A stretch of 18,033 nucleotides of DNA from the NCBI GenBank assembly GCA_012512335.1, contig JAAZEK010000559.1, positions 1 to 18,033 of the forward strand. The letters are read 5' to 3'. This document shows positions 1-7,868 of this stretch, one piece after another. Positions within the stretch are counted from its first letter, which is position 1; the number at the start of each line of letters is the position of its first letter. The stretch is from Clostridiales bacterium (GTDB lineage: Bacteria > Bacillota > Clostridia > Caldicoprobacterales > DTU083). Under the pieces are notes generated by a model. It saw only the letters and a list, made by a program, of their open reading frames with translations, did not search any database and was not told the DNA's origin. The translations under genes and the position numbers were made by a program.

Positions 1-4
1 CCCC

Positions 5-417
5 AATTAATGAATTTGACAAGGCTGTCCAAGGATGACAAGTAGTAAAGCTACAGATTGTGTAGAATTTACCATAAGAATGTGATACGAAAGTTGTTAC
101 TGCCCACTAGCTAATTTAAAAATAATAAATATATTTCACTCGCTGTTGCACTCACGAATCATTCCTAAAGCTCATATCAACAAAAAATCCTACATCTTCC
201 AAACTCACTGCGTTCAAACAGTGGAAGCTGCTTAACGGATTTTCTGCTGATATTCGCTAAGGATGATAGTCGTTCCCGCAAAGGCTCCTTACATATATTT
301 ATTATTTTTAGCTAGTGGGCAGTAATAACTTTCGTATCACATTCTTATGGTAAATTCTACACAATCTGTAGCTTTACTACTTATCATCCTTGGACAGCCT
401 TGTCAAATTCATTAATT
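5..417. repeat. Long near-perfect palindrome (fold-back element)
   Basis: Bases 5-134 are the reverse complement of 293-417, with only two mismatches and a 5-nt indel (extra bases near 112-118 of the left arm). The interior (135-292) is a weaker palindrome with the same centre: AAAATCC at 184-190 pairs with GGATTTT at 237-243, ATATC at 174-178 with GATAT at 249-253, CACTG at 206-210 with CAGTG at 219-223, and CTTCC at 196-200 with GGAAG at 223-227. The whole unit can fold into one hairpin of about 413 nt. No convincing ORF lies inside it. The left end is 4 nt from the window edge, so an insertion target duplication cannot be judged. It resembles a non-autonomous fold-back or MITE-like repeat, but this is inference; copies elsewhere in the genome are unseen. 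Confidence 0.85.
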
Positions 418-424
418 CTTACGC

Positions 425-447
425 TTTCGCTAGGGTTTTTGTCGTAA
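425..447 (+). promoter_or_regulatory. Putative Spo0A boxes upstream of spoIIE
   Basis: Two heptamers each resemble the Spo0A box TGNCGAA with one mismatch: TGTCGTA at 440-446 on the plus strand, and TAGCGAA on the minus strand (within 425-432). They lie 25-50 bp upstream of the -35 box, roughly where Spo0A binds at the B. subtilis spoIIE and spoIIG promoters. A further one-mismatch match on the minus strand (TGTCCAA, 485-491) falls between the -35 and -10. The matches are imperfect and short, so the support comes mainly from position and from the promoter architecture. Confidence 0.4.
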
Positions 448-472
448 AGTTTTTTTGTGGACTCTTCTTATA

Positions 473-505
473 TTGACAAATATTTTGGACAGGCCTTGCT
501 ATAAT
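473..505 (+). promoter_or_regulatory. spoIIE promoter with 21-bp spacer
   Basis: A consensus -35 TTGACA (473-478) and a consensus -10 TATAAT (500-505), preceded by an extended-10 TGC, are separated by 21 bp rather than the usual 17. Such a long spacer is characteristic of Spo0A~P-activated sigma-A promoters (spoIIE and spoIIG in B. subtilis). Transcription would start near 512, giving a leader of about 45 nt before the TTG start at 557. This excludes an ATG at 455 as the spoIIE start, because it lies upstream of the promoter. Confidence 0.7.
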
Positions 506-556
506 AACACCACTCTCTTTAAAAGGGGTCTTTATTATACTGAGGTGGTGTTTGGA

Positions 557-2971
557 TTGATTAACAAGGATGTTCTGTTTCCTCTAAATGGGTGGCTTAG
601 CCGTAATACAAGTAAAAAAATGACGGTTCCTTTATCCTTGGGCATTCTTGCCCGTGAATTACTCATGGTTTTGACTTGCTTTTTAATGGGACGAGCTGTT
701 CTTTTCGAGCAGATGGCCCCTTTTGGCATTGGAATTTTCGCCGTGCTACTGTCAAAGAAAAAGGGAGGATTTACTGCATTTCTCGCAGTAACTGCTGGTG
801 CAATCAGCTTTCGTTTGACAGATGGAGGGTTTCTCAAGTTCCATGGAGGAACCACAATATTGGCCATGCTGATATTTGCCCTATTATGGAATCTGTTTGG
901 TAGAAAATCAAATAGCTGGTCAGCATTTCGAACAGCTTTTTCAGTATCGTTAAGTTTATTGGTTGCTAACATTGTACTCCTATTATTTGATGGATTTCTT
1001 ATGTATGAAATGCTAATGGGCATATTTGAAAGCATTGTAGGCTTTGTCACAGTTTATATCTTTTCTTTATCTGTGGATGTTCTGTGGGATATAAAGAGAA
1101 GACAGGTGCTTTCTGGGGAAGAGATGATTTGTCTGTGCATCTTTCTATCTCTGTTGATTATAGGATTTTGGGAGATTCAAATTCTAGGTTTTCCATTACG
1201 TAATATCCTAACTATATTTCTTACTCTACTCTTTGCTTATGTGGGTGGCGCAGGAATTGGGGCCACAGTAGGTATCACAGCTGGATTCATGCTTTCTCTG
1301 GCATCTACACCAGATCCAGCACTAATGGGAAACCTTGCGATTTGTGGTTTATTGGCAGGAGTGTTCAGGGAACTTGGTCGTCCTGGTTCTGGCATAGCCT
1401 TCCTCCTAGCTAATATTCTGATGACCTTCTATATTAATCGTTCAACCTATGTGATACTCCCCTTTGGAGAAATTGCAGGGGCAATTGTTTTACTGTTACT
1501 TGTCCCACGAAATTCTATAGAATTCATGAAACGCTTTTTACATGTAGGTGCAGTTAGAGGAGATGAGCAAAATTACTACGGCAAGAGAGTCCAGGAGCTT
1601 ACAGTTGGCAGGTTAAGTGAGTTTGCTCGGGTGTTCCGCCACTTATCCAAAGTCTTTGGAAGGATTTCTGATCGGAGTTCGTCAATAGGGCAAGAAGAAT
1701 TATCAAAGCTCTTTGATATGGTTGCAGGGCAGGTTTGTTCAGCTTGTCCCTTGTATAGAAGCTGCTGGGAGCGAGATTTACACCATACATATACAGGGAT
1801 ATTTGAATTGTTATCAGCTTGTGAAGAGAAGGGAGTAATCGAGCGAAAAGATGTTCCTGCTAATATGGCAAGACGTTGTTTAAATGTAAATAGTTTAGTT
1901 GATGGCTTAAACCAAATTTACAAAACTTATCGTAACAATATGATATGGCATCAGAGGATGAATGATTGCAGACAATTGGTTGCAGAACAATTGGAAGGTG
2001 TGGGGCAGGTTGTCACTGAGTTGGCAGCTGAGCTAGATATGGATATTAGATTCCGCAGTGGCTTTGAAGATGCTATTCGACTAGAGCTAGATAAAAAAGG
2101 AATACATGCAAAGGAAATTTTAGCTTTGGAGAAACCAGGAGGAAAATTAGAAATTAGTATACGCAAACCTGGTTGCAATGGAAAACGGGAATGCCTGACA
2201 CAGATAGAACCAATAGTTAGCAAAATAATTGGCAAGCCTATGAGTCGGCAGTATAAGGAGTGTACACGAGGTGGAAAAGAGGATTGTGTAATACATCTAG
2301 CAGAGGCAAAGCAGTTTGAAATTATTACAGGGGTAGCTCGTAAGCCTAAAAAAGAAAGTTCCACCTGTGGTGACAGCTATTCCTTTACATCAGTTAGAGA
2401 TGGCAAATATATGCTTGCATTAAGTGATGGAATGGGATTTGGTGCCAGGGCGGCAGAAGAGAGCAGTGCTGTAATTTCTCTATTGGAGAATTTCCTTGAA
2501 GCTGGATTTGATCAGAGTATAACAATTAGTACTATTAATTCCATACTCATGCTACGCTCTAGAGAGGAAATGTTTGCTACTGCTGATTTATGTATTATGG
2601 ATCTGGTAAAAGGAGAAGCAGAATTCATTAAAATCGGAGGAATATCTAGCTTCATACGTAGGAAAGATACTATAGACATTATTCGGCAGCCTGCTCTACC
2701 TATGGGTATTTTGGATTACGTAGAGCCAGAGAACATTATTGTGCCTATCTTTGATGAAGATATGGTGGTTATGGTAACCGATGGGATATTGGATGCTTTC
2801 TCAGCCATGGAGGATGAAGAGCAAGGTCTAGCTGATTTCATTGCAACTCTGAATACCACTAATCCTCAGGAATTAGCAGAATTAATTATGGAAGAAGCAC
2901 TCTATCATACAGACGGGGATGCTAAGGATGACATGACTGTAATGGCAGGCAGGGTTTGGCAACCCTTCTGA
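557..2971 (+). CDS. spoIIE: Stage II sporulation protein E (SpoIIE), PP2C-type phosphatase
   Basis: SpoIIE is a membrane serine phosphatase. It dephosphorylates the anti-anti-sigma factor SpoIIAA in the forespore to release sigma F, and it also takes part in polar septum formation. The N-terminal ~25-315 residues are strongly hydrophobic with multiple membrane segments, as in the family's roughly ten-helix region. A central region follows, carrying C394, C397 and C403. The C-terminal PP2C/SpoIIE domain (about 590-800) has the metal-binding SDGMG (D624), a DGILD motif and KDDMT (D791-D792). At 804 residues it is close to the 827 of B. subtilis. The TTG at 557 is chosen because GAGGTGG (542-548) sits 8 nt upstream and the promoter ends at 505; an in-frame ATG at 455 lies upstream of that promoter. 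It is monocistronic, ending in a terminator. Confidence 0.95.
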   Translation: MINKDVLFPLNGWLSRNTSKKMTVPLSLGILARELLMVLTCFLMGRAVLFEQMAPFGIGIFAVLLSKKKGGFTAFLAVTAGAISFRLTDGGFLKFHGGTTILAMLIFALLWNLFGRKSNSWSAFRTAFSVSLSLLVANIVLLLFDGFLMYEMLMGIFESIVGFVTVYIFSLSVDVLWDIKRRQVLSGEEMICLCIFLSLLIIGFWEIQILGFPLRNILTIFLTLLFAYVGGAGIGATVGITAGFMLSLASTPDPALMGNLAICGLLAGVFRELGRPGSGIAFLLANILMTFYINRSTYVILPFGEIAGAIVLLLLVPRNSIEFMKRFLHVGAVRGDEQNYYGKRVQELTVGRLSEFARVFRHLSKVFGRISDRSSSIGQEELSKLFDMVAGQVCSACPLYRSCWERDLHHTYTGIFELLSACEEKGVIERKDVPANMARRCLNVNSLVDGLNQIYKTYRNNMIWHQRMNDCRQLVAEQLEGVGQVVTELAAELDMDIRFRSGFEDAIRLELDKKGIHAKEILALEKPGGKLEISIRKPGCNGKRECLTQIEPIVSKIIGKPMSRQYKECTRGGKEDCVIHLAEAKQFEIITGVARKPKKESSTCGDSYSFTSVRDGKYMLALSDGMGFGARAAEESSAVISLLENFLEAGFDQSITISTINSILMLRSREEMFATADLCIMDLVKGEAEFIKIGGISSFIRRKDTIDIIRQPALPMGILDYVEPENIIVPIFDEDMVVMVTDGILDAFSAMEDEEQGLADFIATLNTTNPQELAELIMEEALYHTDGDAKDDMTVMAGRVWQPF

Positions 2972-2985
2972 GGACTGATGCACAC

Positions 2986-3013
2986 AGAGCCAAATGTTCT
3001 TTGGCTCTTTTTT
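2986..3013 (+). terminator. Intrinsic terminator after spoIIE
   Basis: Perfect 9-bp stem AGAGCCAAA / TTTGGCTCT (2986-2994 and 3000-3008) with a 5-nt loop, followed by a run of T (3009-3013). It lies 15 nt after the spoIIE stop. Confidence 0.93.
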
Positions 3014-3018
3014 ATGTC

Positions 3019-3047
3019 TTGAATTATATTTATAAAGAGGCTACAAT
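3019..3047 (+). promoter_or_regulatory. Sigma-A promoter for tilS-hpt
   Basis: -35 TTGAAT (3019-3024), 17-bp spacer, -10 TACAAT (3042-3047). It lies directly after the spoIIE terminator and about 60 bp before the tilS start, so tilS and hpt can be expressed independently of sporulation. Confidence 0.7.
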
Positions 3048-3108
3048 ATAGCTACTCTTCCATTGTGGGCAAAGTTTACTTTTTAGGAAGACCAAGGGTG
3101 GGGTATAT

Positions 3109-4512
3109 ATGATGCAAAAGGTTCTACAAACAATCCAAAGATATCGGATGCTTTCACCAGGTGATAAAGTTGTAGTGGGTTTATCAGGTGGAGCGGATTC
3201 GGTTGCTCTTTTGCGCATATTGAAGGAGCTCCAAGATAGTCCTTTGAACATTCGCTTGTTTGCAGCTCATGTAAATCATGGGATTCGAGGTGAACACGCA
3301 AGAGAGGATGCCAGCTTTGCTCAAGATTTGTGTGATAAATGGGGTATTCCTTTTTTTCTGGAAGAAGTTGATATTCCAGCACTGGCACGAAGCATGGGAC
3401 TAAGTGAAGAGGAAGTAGGCAGACAGATTCGATATGGATTTTTCCATGAAGTAGCGGAGAAGATAAATGCTAACAAAATTGCTACTGCCCATCATAAAAA
3501 TGATCAGGCGGAAACTATACTCCATAACCTTATCAGAGGAACAGGAATGCAAGGCCTTACTGGAATGCCAGCTGTAAGTGATGGTATACTTATCAGGCCC
3601 CTCTTGGAGCTTACAAAGCAGCAAATTATGGAGTATCTAGCTTTGCATAAGCTTTCCTATCAGGAGGATGCTACCAATAAGGACTCCACCTATACCCGGA
3701 ATCGGATTAGAAATCAGCTGATTCCAGCCTTGGAAAGTGATTTTAACCCAGATATTGTAGATGGCCTTGTAAGGATGTCTGGAATACTTCGGGATGAGGA
3801 AGACTTCTTAAGCGACTACACTAAGGAATTATATGGGAAATATGCCAAGCCTTACACAGAAAAAATTATTTTCGATTTAAGATCCTTTGATTCCTGTCAT
3901 CTTGCCATACAAAAGAGATTGGTGCGGCTTGTATTGAGGGAGCTTAGGGGGAATTTGGATGATGTAAGCTCCTCTCATGTGGAAGCGGTAATAAAGCTAG
4001 CAGCGGGTAGTCGTACGGGTTCCCAAACTACTATTCCAGGTTCTGCTAAAGGTGCACTAGAGGTTAGGGTAAAGGTAAGCTATGGAGCTTTGCAATTTCA
4101 ATTAGTGGAGCTTGATATGCCTTTAATATATATGGAGAAGAGTCTTGACCTGCCAGGTCAGCTTATGTGGGAGGCTCCTCCAATGATTATTACATCGGAA
4201 AGATGGAATAAAAACAAAGGTTTAGTATTCTCGCCCCAGTGTATTTATATAGATGAGGATAAAATAAATGGTAGCTTAAGGCTGAGGAATCGCAAAAAAG
4301 GTGATCGCTTTCAGCCATTGGGGATGAAGGGCACAAAGAAACTAAAGGATTTCTTTATTGATAGAAAGATACCTGTAGATCAGCGTGATTCCATTCCCTT
4401 GTTAGTTGATGATGAGAACATTATTTGGGTAGTTGGTCATCATTTAAGCCAGAATTATCGACTAACGGATTCGTCTGAAAATATTGTAAAAATTAGTATA
4501 CAAAAATTTTAA
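3109..4512 (+). CDS. tilS: tRNA(Ile)-lysidine synthase TilS
   Basis: TilS is a cytoplasmic enzyme that uses ATP and lysine to convert cytidine 34 of the CAU-anticodon tRNA-Ile to lysidine, switching its decoding from AUG to AUA and its charging from Met to Ile; it is normally essential. The PP-loop ATPase motif SGGADS is at residues 26-31. It is followed by the N-type ATPase signatures VNHGIRGEHARED, ATAHHKNDQAETIL and TRNRIRNQLIP. The C-terminal TilS domain (about 389-465) includes KKGDRFQPLGMKG and KLKDFFID. Its 467 residues match the Firmicute family length. Two adjacent ATGs occur; the first is preceded by a G-rich ribosome site (GGGTGGGG, 3096-3103). hpt follows after 17 nt, the usual tilS-hpt-ftsH order. 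Confidence 0.96.
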   Translation: MMQKVLQTIQRYRMLSPGDKVVVGLSGGADSVALLRILKELQDSPLNIRLFAAHVNHGIRGEHAREDASFAQDLCDKWGIPFFLEEVDIPALARSMGLSEEEVGRQIRYGFFHEVAEKINANKIATAHHKNDQAETILHNLIRGTGMQGLTGMPAVSDGILIRPLLELTKQQIMEYLALHKLSYQEDATNKDSTYTRNRIRNQLIPALESDFNPDIVDGLVRMSGILRDEEDFLSDYTKELYGKYAKPYTEKIIFDLRSFDSCHLAIQKRLVRLVLRELRGNLDDVSSSHVEAVIKLAAGSRTGSQTTIPGSAKGALEVRVKVSYGALQFQLVELDMPLIYMEKSLDLPGQLMWEAPPMIITSERWNKNKGLVFSPQCIYIDEDKINGSLRLRNRKKGDRFQPLGMKGTKKLKDFFIDRKIPVDQRDSIPLLVDDENIIWVVGHHLSQNYRLTDSSENIVKISIQKF

Positions 4513-4529
4513 TTTAATGGAGGCTATAC

Positions 4530-5069
4530 ATGTTAGATGATGTTAAAAAGGTGTTAATAGATGAGGGAGCATTACAGAAACGCGTCAAAGAATTGGCCAT
4601 ACAGATTACGGAAGACTACAGAGACAAAGACCTTTTAATGATTTGTATTTTAAAAGGCGGGGTGGTTTTTACTTCAGACTTAATGAAGCTGATTAATCTG
4701 CCCTTGGCAATTGATTTTATGGCAGTGTCAAGCTATGGTTCCTCTACTAAATCCTCTGGTGTAGTGCGTATACAAAAGGATTTGGATCAAGAAATTGAAG
4801 GAAAAGACGTGCTCATAGTGGAGGATATCGTAGATACTGGTTTAACCCTACACTATTTGATAGAAAACCTCTTATCCAGAAAACCAGCTAGCTTAAAGGT
4901 TTGCTGTTGTTTGGACAAGCCTGAACGTAGGGTAGCGGATATCCATGTTGACTATGTAGGATTCAATATTCCAGACGAGTTTGTAATTGGATATGGGTTG
5001 GATTTTGCAGAGAAATATAGAAATCTACCTTACATCGGTGTTTTATCCGAAAATGTTTATTCAAAGTAG
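4530..5069 (+). CDS. hpt: Hypoxanthine (guanine) phosphoribosyltransferase
   Basis: This purine-salvage enzyme joins hypoxanthine or guanine to PRPP, giving IMP or GMP in the cytoplasm. The type I phosphoribosyltransferase PRPP-binding signature VEDIVDTG is at residues 97-104 (E98, D99, D102, T103). The SSYGSSTKSSG flexible loop lies before it, and the purine-contacting region near residue 150 (DFVGF-like, here DYVGFNIPDEFVIGYGLD) lies after it. The length of 179 residues is standard. The ATG has GGAGG (4519-4523) 6 nt upstream. It lies 17 nt after tilS, very likely in the same transcript. In B. subtilis the same protein (HprT) is encoded between tilS and ftsH and has been implicated with TilS in ftsH control; that link is not shown here. 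Confidence 0.95.
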   Translation: MLDDVKKVLIDEGALQKRVKELAIQITEDYRDKDLLMICILKGGVVFTSDLMKLINLPLAIDFMAVSSYGSSTKSSGVVRIQKDLDQEIEGKDVLIVEDIVDTGLTLHYLIENLLSRKPASLKVCCCLDKPERRVADIHVDYVGFNIPDEFVIGYGLDFAEKYRNLPYIGVLSENVYSK

Positions 5070-5080
5070 CTTTTTTACCT

Positions 5081-5109
5081 TTGCATTTGTAGTTCAGTTG
5101 TGTTAGAAT
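5081..5109 (+). promoter_or_regulatory. Sigma-A promoter for ftsH
   Basis: -35 TTGCAT (5081-5086), 17-bp spacer, -10 TAGAAT (5104-5109) with an extended-10 TG two bases upstream. Transcription would start near 5116. An in-frame ATG at 5116 would then be at the very 5' end, which favours the TTG start at 5146. Confidence 0.65.
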
Positions 5110-5145
5110 TTAATAATGTGTAAACCTAAAGAAGGAGGGCTGAGG

Positions 5146-7008
5146 TTGAGAAAATTTTTAAGAGGCCCAGGCTTTTATTTATTGTTATTGATAGTGATTA
5201 TCCTCGTTGTTGCTTTATCTGATGTGGGAGGGCAGCAAGAGCGTTTACCCTATCCAAAATTATTGCAAGAAATTCGTGATGGGAAAGTAACCCATCTTAT
5301 GAGTACCGATCGTGGTATTGTTGGCTTACGGAGTGGATCGGCCATTCCAGTGGAAAGCTTTCCTCAAAAATACGACTTTCAATCCTATGCACCCCATAGC
5401 ACCATATTTGAAAGGGATGTGCGAATCATTGAGTCAGAACGACTAGGAGTATCTCCGGAAGAAATTACCGCCGATCAATTTCGTTTCCAGTGGGATCCAC
5501 AACCCATACCAGAAACACCTTGGTGGATAACCTTCCTACCCTTTGTCTTTATGATTATAATTTTCGTCATTTTTTGGTTTGTCTTTATGCAACAGGCACA
5601 AGGTGGCGGTAATAAGGTAATGACTTTTGGGAAAAGCCGCGCTCGGCTACATCAAGAAGATAAAAATCAAATTACCTTTGACAATGTGGCAGGTGCCGAT
5701 GAAGAAAAGGACGAGCTTAAGGAAATTGTAGAGTTTTTGAAAAACCCCAGGAAATTTATAGAGTTGGGAGCTCGAATTCCCAAAGGAGTATTGCTTGTAG
5801 GACCTCCTGGAACAGGAAAAACCTTACTAGCTAAAGCTGTATCTGGTGAAGCAGGTGTTCCGTTTTTTAGCATAAGCGGTTCCGATTTTGTTGAAATGTT
5901 TGTTGGTGTTGGCGCTTCACGTGTTCGTGACCTATTTGAACAGGCCAAGAAAAGCTCACCTTGTATAGTGTTCATCGATGAAATTGATGCTGTGGGTCGC
6001 CACAGAGGCGCAGGTATGGGCGGAGGCCACGACGAAAGAGAGCAGACCCTAAATCAGCTACTTGTAGAGATGGATGGGTTTGCCATTAATGAAGGTATCA
6101 TAATTTTGGCAGCTACCAACCGTCCCGACATCTTGGATCCAGCATTATTGCGTCCTGGTAGATTCGATCGACGGGTAGTGGTAGGAGTACCTGATGTAAA
6201 AGGCCGTGAAGAGATAATCATAGTCCACTCAAGAGGTAAGCCCCTAGCTAAGGAAGTTGACCTAAAGGTACTTGCCAAACGCACACCTGGCTTCACAGGT
6301 GCTGATATAGAAAATATGCTAAATGAAGCGGCTATACTAGCAGCCAGACGCGACTTAAAGGAAATTGGCATGGGTGAGATGGAAGAAGCTATAACTCGTG
6401 TTCTAGCTGGTCCTGAGAAAAAGAGCCGAATTGTTACCGAAAAAGATAAGAAGCTGGTTGCCTATCATGAGGCTGGTCATGCAGTAGTGGCAAAATTGTT
6501 GCCAAATGCCGACCCAGTTCATCAGGTGTCCATTGTTCCCCGAGGTCAAGCAGGCGGTTACACCTTAACCCTGCCGAAGGAGGATAAAAACTATATCTCC
6601 CGTTCCGAGCTAGAAGATGAAATTACCATGTTACTAGGAGGCCGGGTTGCGGAACACTTAGTTCTAAATGATATAAGCACTGGTGCTTCCAACGATATTC
6701 AACGTGCCAGCCAGATTGCTAGAAAAATGGTTACAGAATACGGTATGAGCGATAAATTAGGTCCTATTTCTTATAATAGTCAAGGAGAGGTTTTCCTTGG
6801 AAGGGATTATGGGCATACCCAAAGCTATAGTGAGGATATTGCTTCACTTATTGATGAGGAAGTTAGAAGGTTGGTTCAGCAAGGCTTCAATCATGCCAAG
6901 CAGCTACTTCAGGAAAATATCAACAGGCTTCATAATGTAGCGGAAGCTCTACTAGAACGTGAGAAATTGGAAGCTGAAGAATTTGAAGAAATATTTGCAG
7001 TAATATAA
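5146..7008 (+). CDS. ftsH: ATP-dependent zinc metalloprotease FtsH
   Basis: FtsH is a hexameric membrane AAA+ protease that degrades misassembled membrane proteins and some regulators. One membrane segment lies at about 9-27, a second at about 126-148, with the extracytoplasmic domain between. The AAA module has Walker A GPPGTGKT (219-226), Walker B FIDEID (D278, E279) and the second region of homology with an arginine-finger stretch. The M41 protease site HEAGH is at 441-445, with the third zinc ligand D517 in TGASNDI. The length of 620 is slightly shorter than the 637 of B. subtilis, with a short C-terminal tail. The TTG at 5146 is chosen because AGGAGGG (5133-5139) is 6 nt upstream; the ATG at 5116 has no ribosome site and coincides with the predicted transcript start. 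It is followed by a terminator. Confidence 0.96.
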   Translation: MRKFLRGPGFYLLLLIVIILVVALSDVGGQQERLPYPKLLQEIRDGKVTHLMSTDRGIVGLRSGSAIPVESFPQKYDFQSYAPHSTIFERDVRIIESERLGVSPEEITADQFRFQWDPQPIPETPWWITFLPFVFMIIIFVIFWFVFMQQAQGGGNKVMTFGKSRARLHQEDKNQITFDNVAGADEEKDELKEIVEFLKNPRKFIELGARIPKGVLLVGPPGTGKTLLAKAVSGEAGVPFFSISGSDFVEMFVGVGASRVRDLFEQAKKSSPCIVFIDEIDAVGRHRGAGMGGGHDEREQTLNQLLVEMDGFAINEGIIILAATNRPDILDPALLRPGRFDRRVVVGVPDVKGREEIIIVHSRGKPLAKEVDLKVLAKRTPGFTGADIENMLNEAAILAARRDLKEIGMGEMEEAITRVLAGPEKKSRIVTEKDKKLVAYHEAGHAVVAKLLPNADPVHQVSIVPRGQAGGYTLTLPKEDKNYISRSELEDEITMLLGGRVAEHLVLNDISTGASNDIQRASQIARKMVTEYGMSDKLGPISYNSQGEVFLGRDYGHTQSYSEDIASLIDEEVRRLVQQGFNHAKQLLQENINRLHNVAEALLEREKLEAEEFEEIFAVI

Positions 7009-7009
7009 A

Positions 7010-7035
7010 AAGAAGGCGTCCTAGGACGCCTTCTT
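7010..7035. terminator. Hairpin terminator after ftsH
   Basis: Perfect 11-bp stem AAGAAGGCGTC / GACGCCTTCTT (7010-7020, 7025-7035) with loop CTAG, starting 2 nt after the ftsH stop. The plus-strand tail (ATTTC) is only weakly T-rich, whereas the minus-strand side reads into TTTTATATTA, so it could stop transcription in either direction. Confidence 0.75.
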
Positions 7036-7036
7036 A

Positions 7037-7060
7037 TTTCATTACACATTTGTAATGAAA
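7037..7060. repeat. Perfect 10-bp inverted repeat upstream of recX
   Basis: TTTCATTACA (7037-7046) and TGTAATGAAA (7051-7060) flank a CATT loop, directly after the ftsH terminator hairpin. A similar TGTAATTGAAAC recurs at 7085-7096. It has no T-tract of its own, so it is not a clear terminator; it could be an operator or an RNA hairpin. Confidence 0.6.
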
Positions 7061-7117
7061 ACATAAATGCCATCAAAACAAATATGTAATTGAAACACAT
7101 TTAAAAGCTCAGCAAAA

Positions 7118-7147
7118 TTGAAAGTTCTATAAATCCAAATTTATACT
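7118..7147 (+). promoter_or_regulatory. Candidate recX promoter
   Basis: -35 TTGAAA (7118-7123), 18-bp spacer, -10 TATACT (7142-7147), about 40 bp before the recX ATG. This is a good sigma-A match. No LexA box of the GAAC-N4-GTTC type was found nearby, only a lone GTTC half-site around 7154. Confidence 0.55.
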
Positions 7148-7185
7148 ATTAATGTTCGAGTTTATATGGGGAGAAGGGAAGATAG

Positions 7186-7815
7186 ATGTTTACTATTATA
7201 GCTATAGAGCCTAAACCACGAAGAAAGAAGAACTACACCCTTACCTTAGACGATGGTAGGGATTTTTCTGTCCATGATGAAGTGATTATTAAGCACCAGT
7301 TAAAATCAGGTATGGAAATTAGTGAAGAACAGCTTCAAACTTGGATTTGGGAAGCTAATGTTAAAATAGCACAAGACATGTCTATGAATTACCTGGGCTA
7401 TCGTACGCGAACTCGAAAGCAATTATGTGACTATTTAGAGAAGAAAGGCTTTGATCCAGCAGTGATTGAGGAAGCTGCTGATAAAATGGAGGAATATCGA
7501 TATATAGATGATAAGGAATTTGCTAAAGGCTGGGTACAAAGCAAAAAATCTGGTCAACCTGCAGGTCGAAGAAAAATCGCCTATGAGCTTAGGAGCAAGG
7601 GTATCTCCCAGGAGATATCAGAAGAAGCGCTGACGGCTCTTTCTGAAGAAGATGAACTAAAACAGGCTATAAAATTGGCAGAAAAATATCAAACTAAATA
7701 CAAGGACTTAGCTATGCATGAGCAGAAGGCGAAAATAGCGCAGGCTCTTCAACGTAGGGGATTCGACTGGGATCTAGTAAGTAAGGCTTTGAATCAACTG
7801 ATGGGGGATATGTGA
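7186..7815 (+). CDS. recX: Regulatory protein RecX
   Basis: RecX binds RecA filaments and modulates strand exchange and recombination. The 209-residue protein is almost entirely alpha-helical and charged, as expected for tandem three-helix repeats. Family signatures are YLGYRTRTRKQL (first repeat, near residue 70), EYRYIDDKEFAKGWV with GRRKIAYELRSKGI (second, near 105-145), and KIAQALQRRGFDWDLVSKAL near the C-terminus (third). The ATG at 7186 has a GAAGGGA-like ribosome site about 8 nt upstream. It stands alone between the ftsH terminator and the ctsR promoter rather than beside recA, and no SOS box is evident. The family call is firm; the regulation is unknown. Confidence 0.88.
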   Translation: MFTIIAIEPKPRRKKNYTLTLDDGRDFSVHDEVIIKHQLKSGMEISEEQLQTWIWEANVKIAQDMSMNYLGYRTRTRKQLCDYLEKKGFDPAVIEEAADKMEEYRYIDDKEFAKGWVQSKKSGQPAGRRKIAYELRSKGISQEISEEALTALSEEDELKQAIKLAEKYQTKYKDLAMHEQKAKIAQALQRRGFDWDLVSKALNQLMGDM

Positions 7816-7840
7816 TACGAGATATTAGTAATTGGTATCT

Positions 7841-7868
7841 CGCCTCTTGCAACCCGCCTCCTGTAACC
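7841..7868. repeat. Two-copy 14-bp tandem repeat
   Basis: CGCCTCTTGCAACC (7841-7854) is followed directly by CGCCTCCTGTAACC (7855-7868), 12 of 14 bases identical. The pair is flanked by GTATC on both sides (7835-7839 and 7870-7874), and CGAGATA at 7818-7824 mirrors TATCTCG at 7836-7842. Its composition is unlike the surrounding AT-rich intergenic DNA, which suggests a remnant of a dispersed short repeat. Confidence 0.6.

Noticed and set aside
135..292. Possible CRISPR or small gene in the palindrome centre
   Set aside because: There are no regularly spaced repeats and no frame with a ribosome site; the centre is itself an imperfect palindrome.
455..556. Upstream in-frame ATG (455) as the start of spoIIE, adding 34 residues
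   Set aside because: It lies upstream of the -35/-10 promoter (473-505) and has no ribosome site; the TTG at 557 has GAGGTGG 8 nt before it.
535..1050. Minus-strand open frame inside spoIIE, and similar long antisense frames within ftsH, clpC, radA and others
   Set aside because: They are shadows of conserved plus-strand genes, with no ribosome sites or recognisable protein motifs.
5061..5086. Terminator between hpt and ftsH (CAAAGTA / TACCTTTG around a T-rich loop)
   Set aside because: The stem is short and imperfect, the T-run is in the loop rather than after the stem, and the right arm overlaps the ftsH -35.
5116..5145. ATG at 5116 as the ftsH start
   Set aside because: It coincides with the predicted transcript start and lacks a ribosome site; AGGAGGG at 5133-5139 points to TTG 5146.
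7148..7165. LexA (SOS) box before recX
   Set aside because: Only a single GTTC half-site (in ATGTTCGAG) is present; the facing GAAC half is missing.
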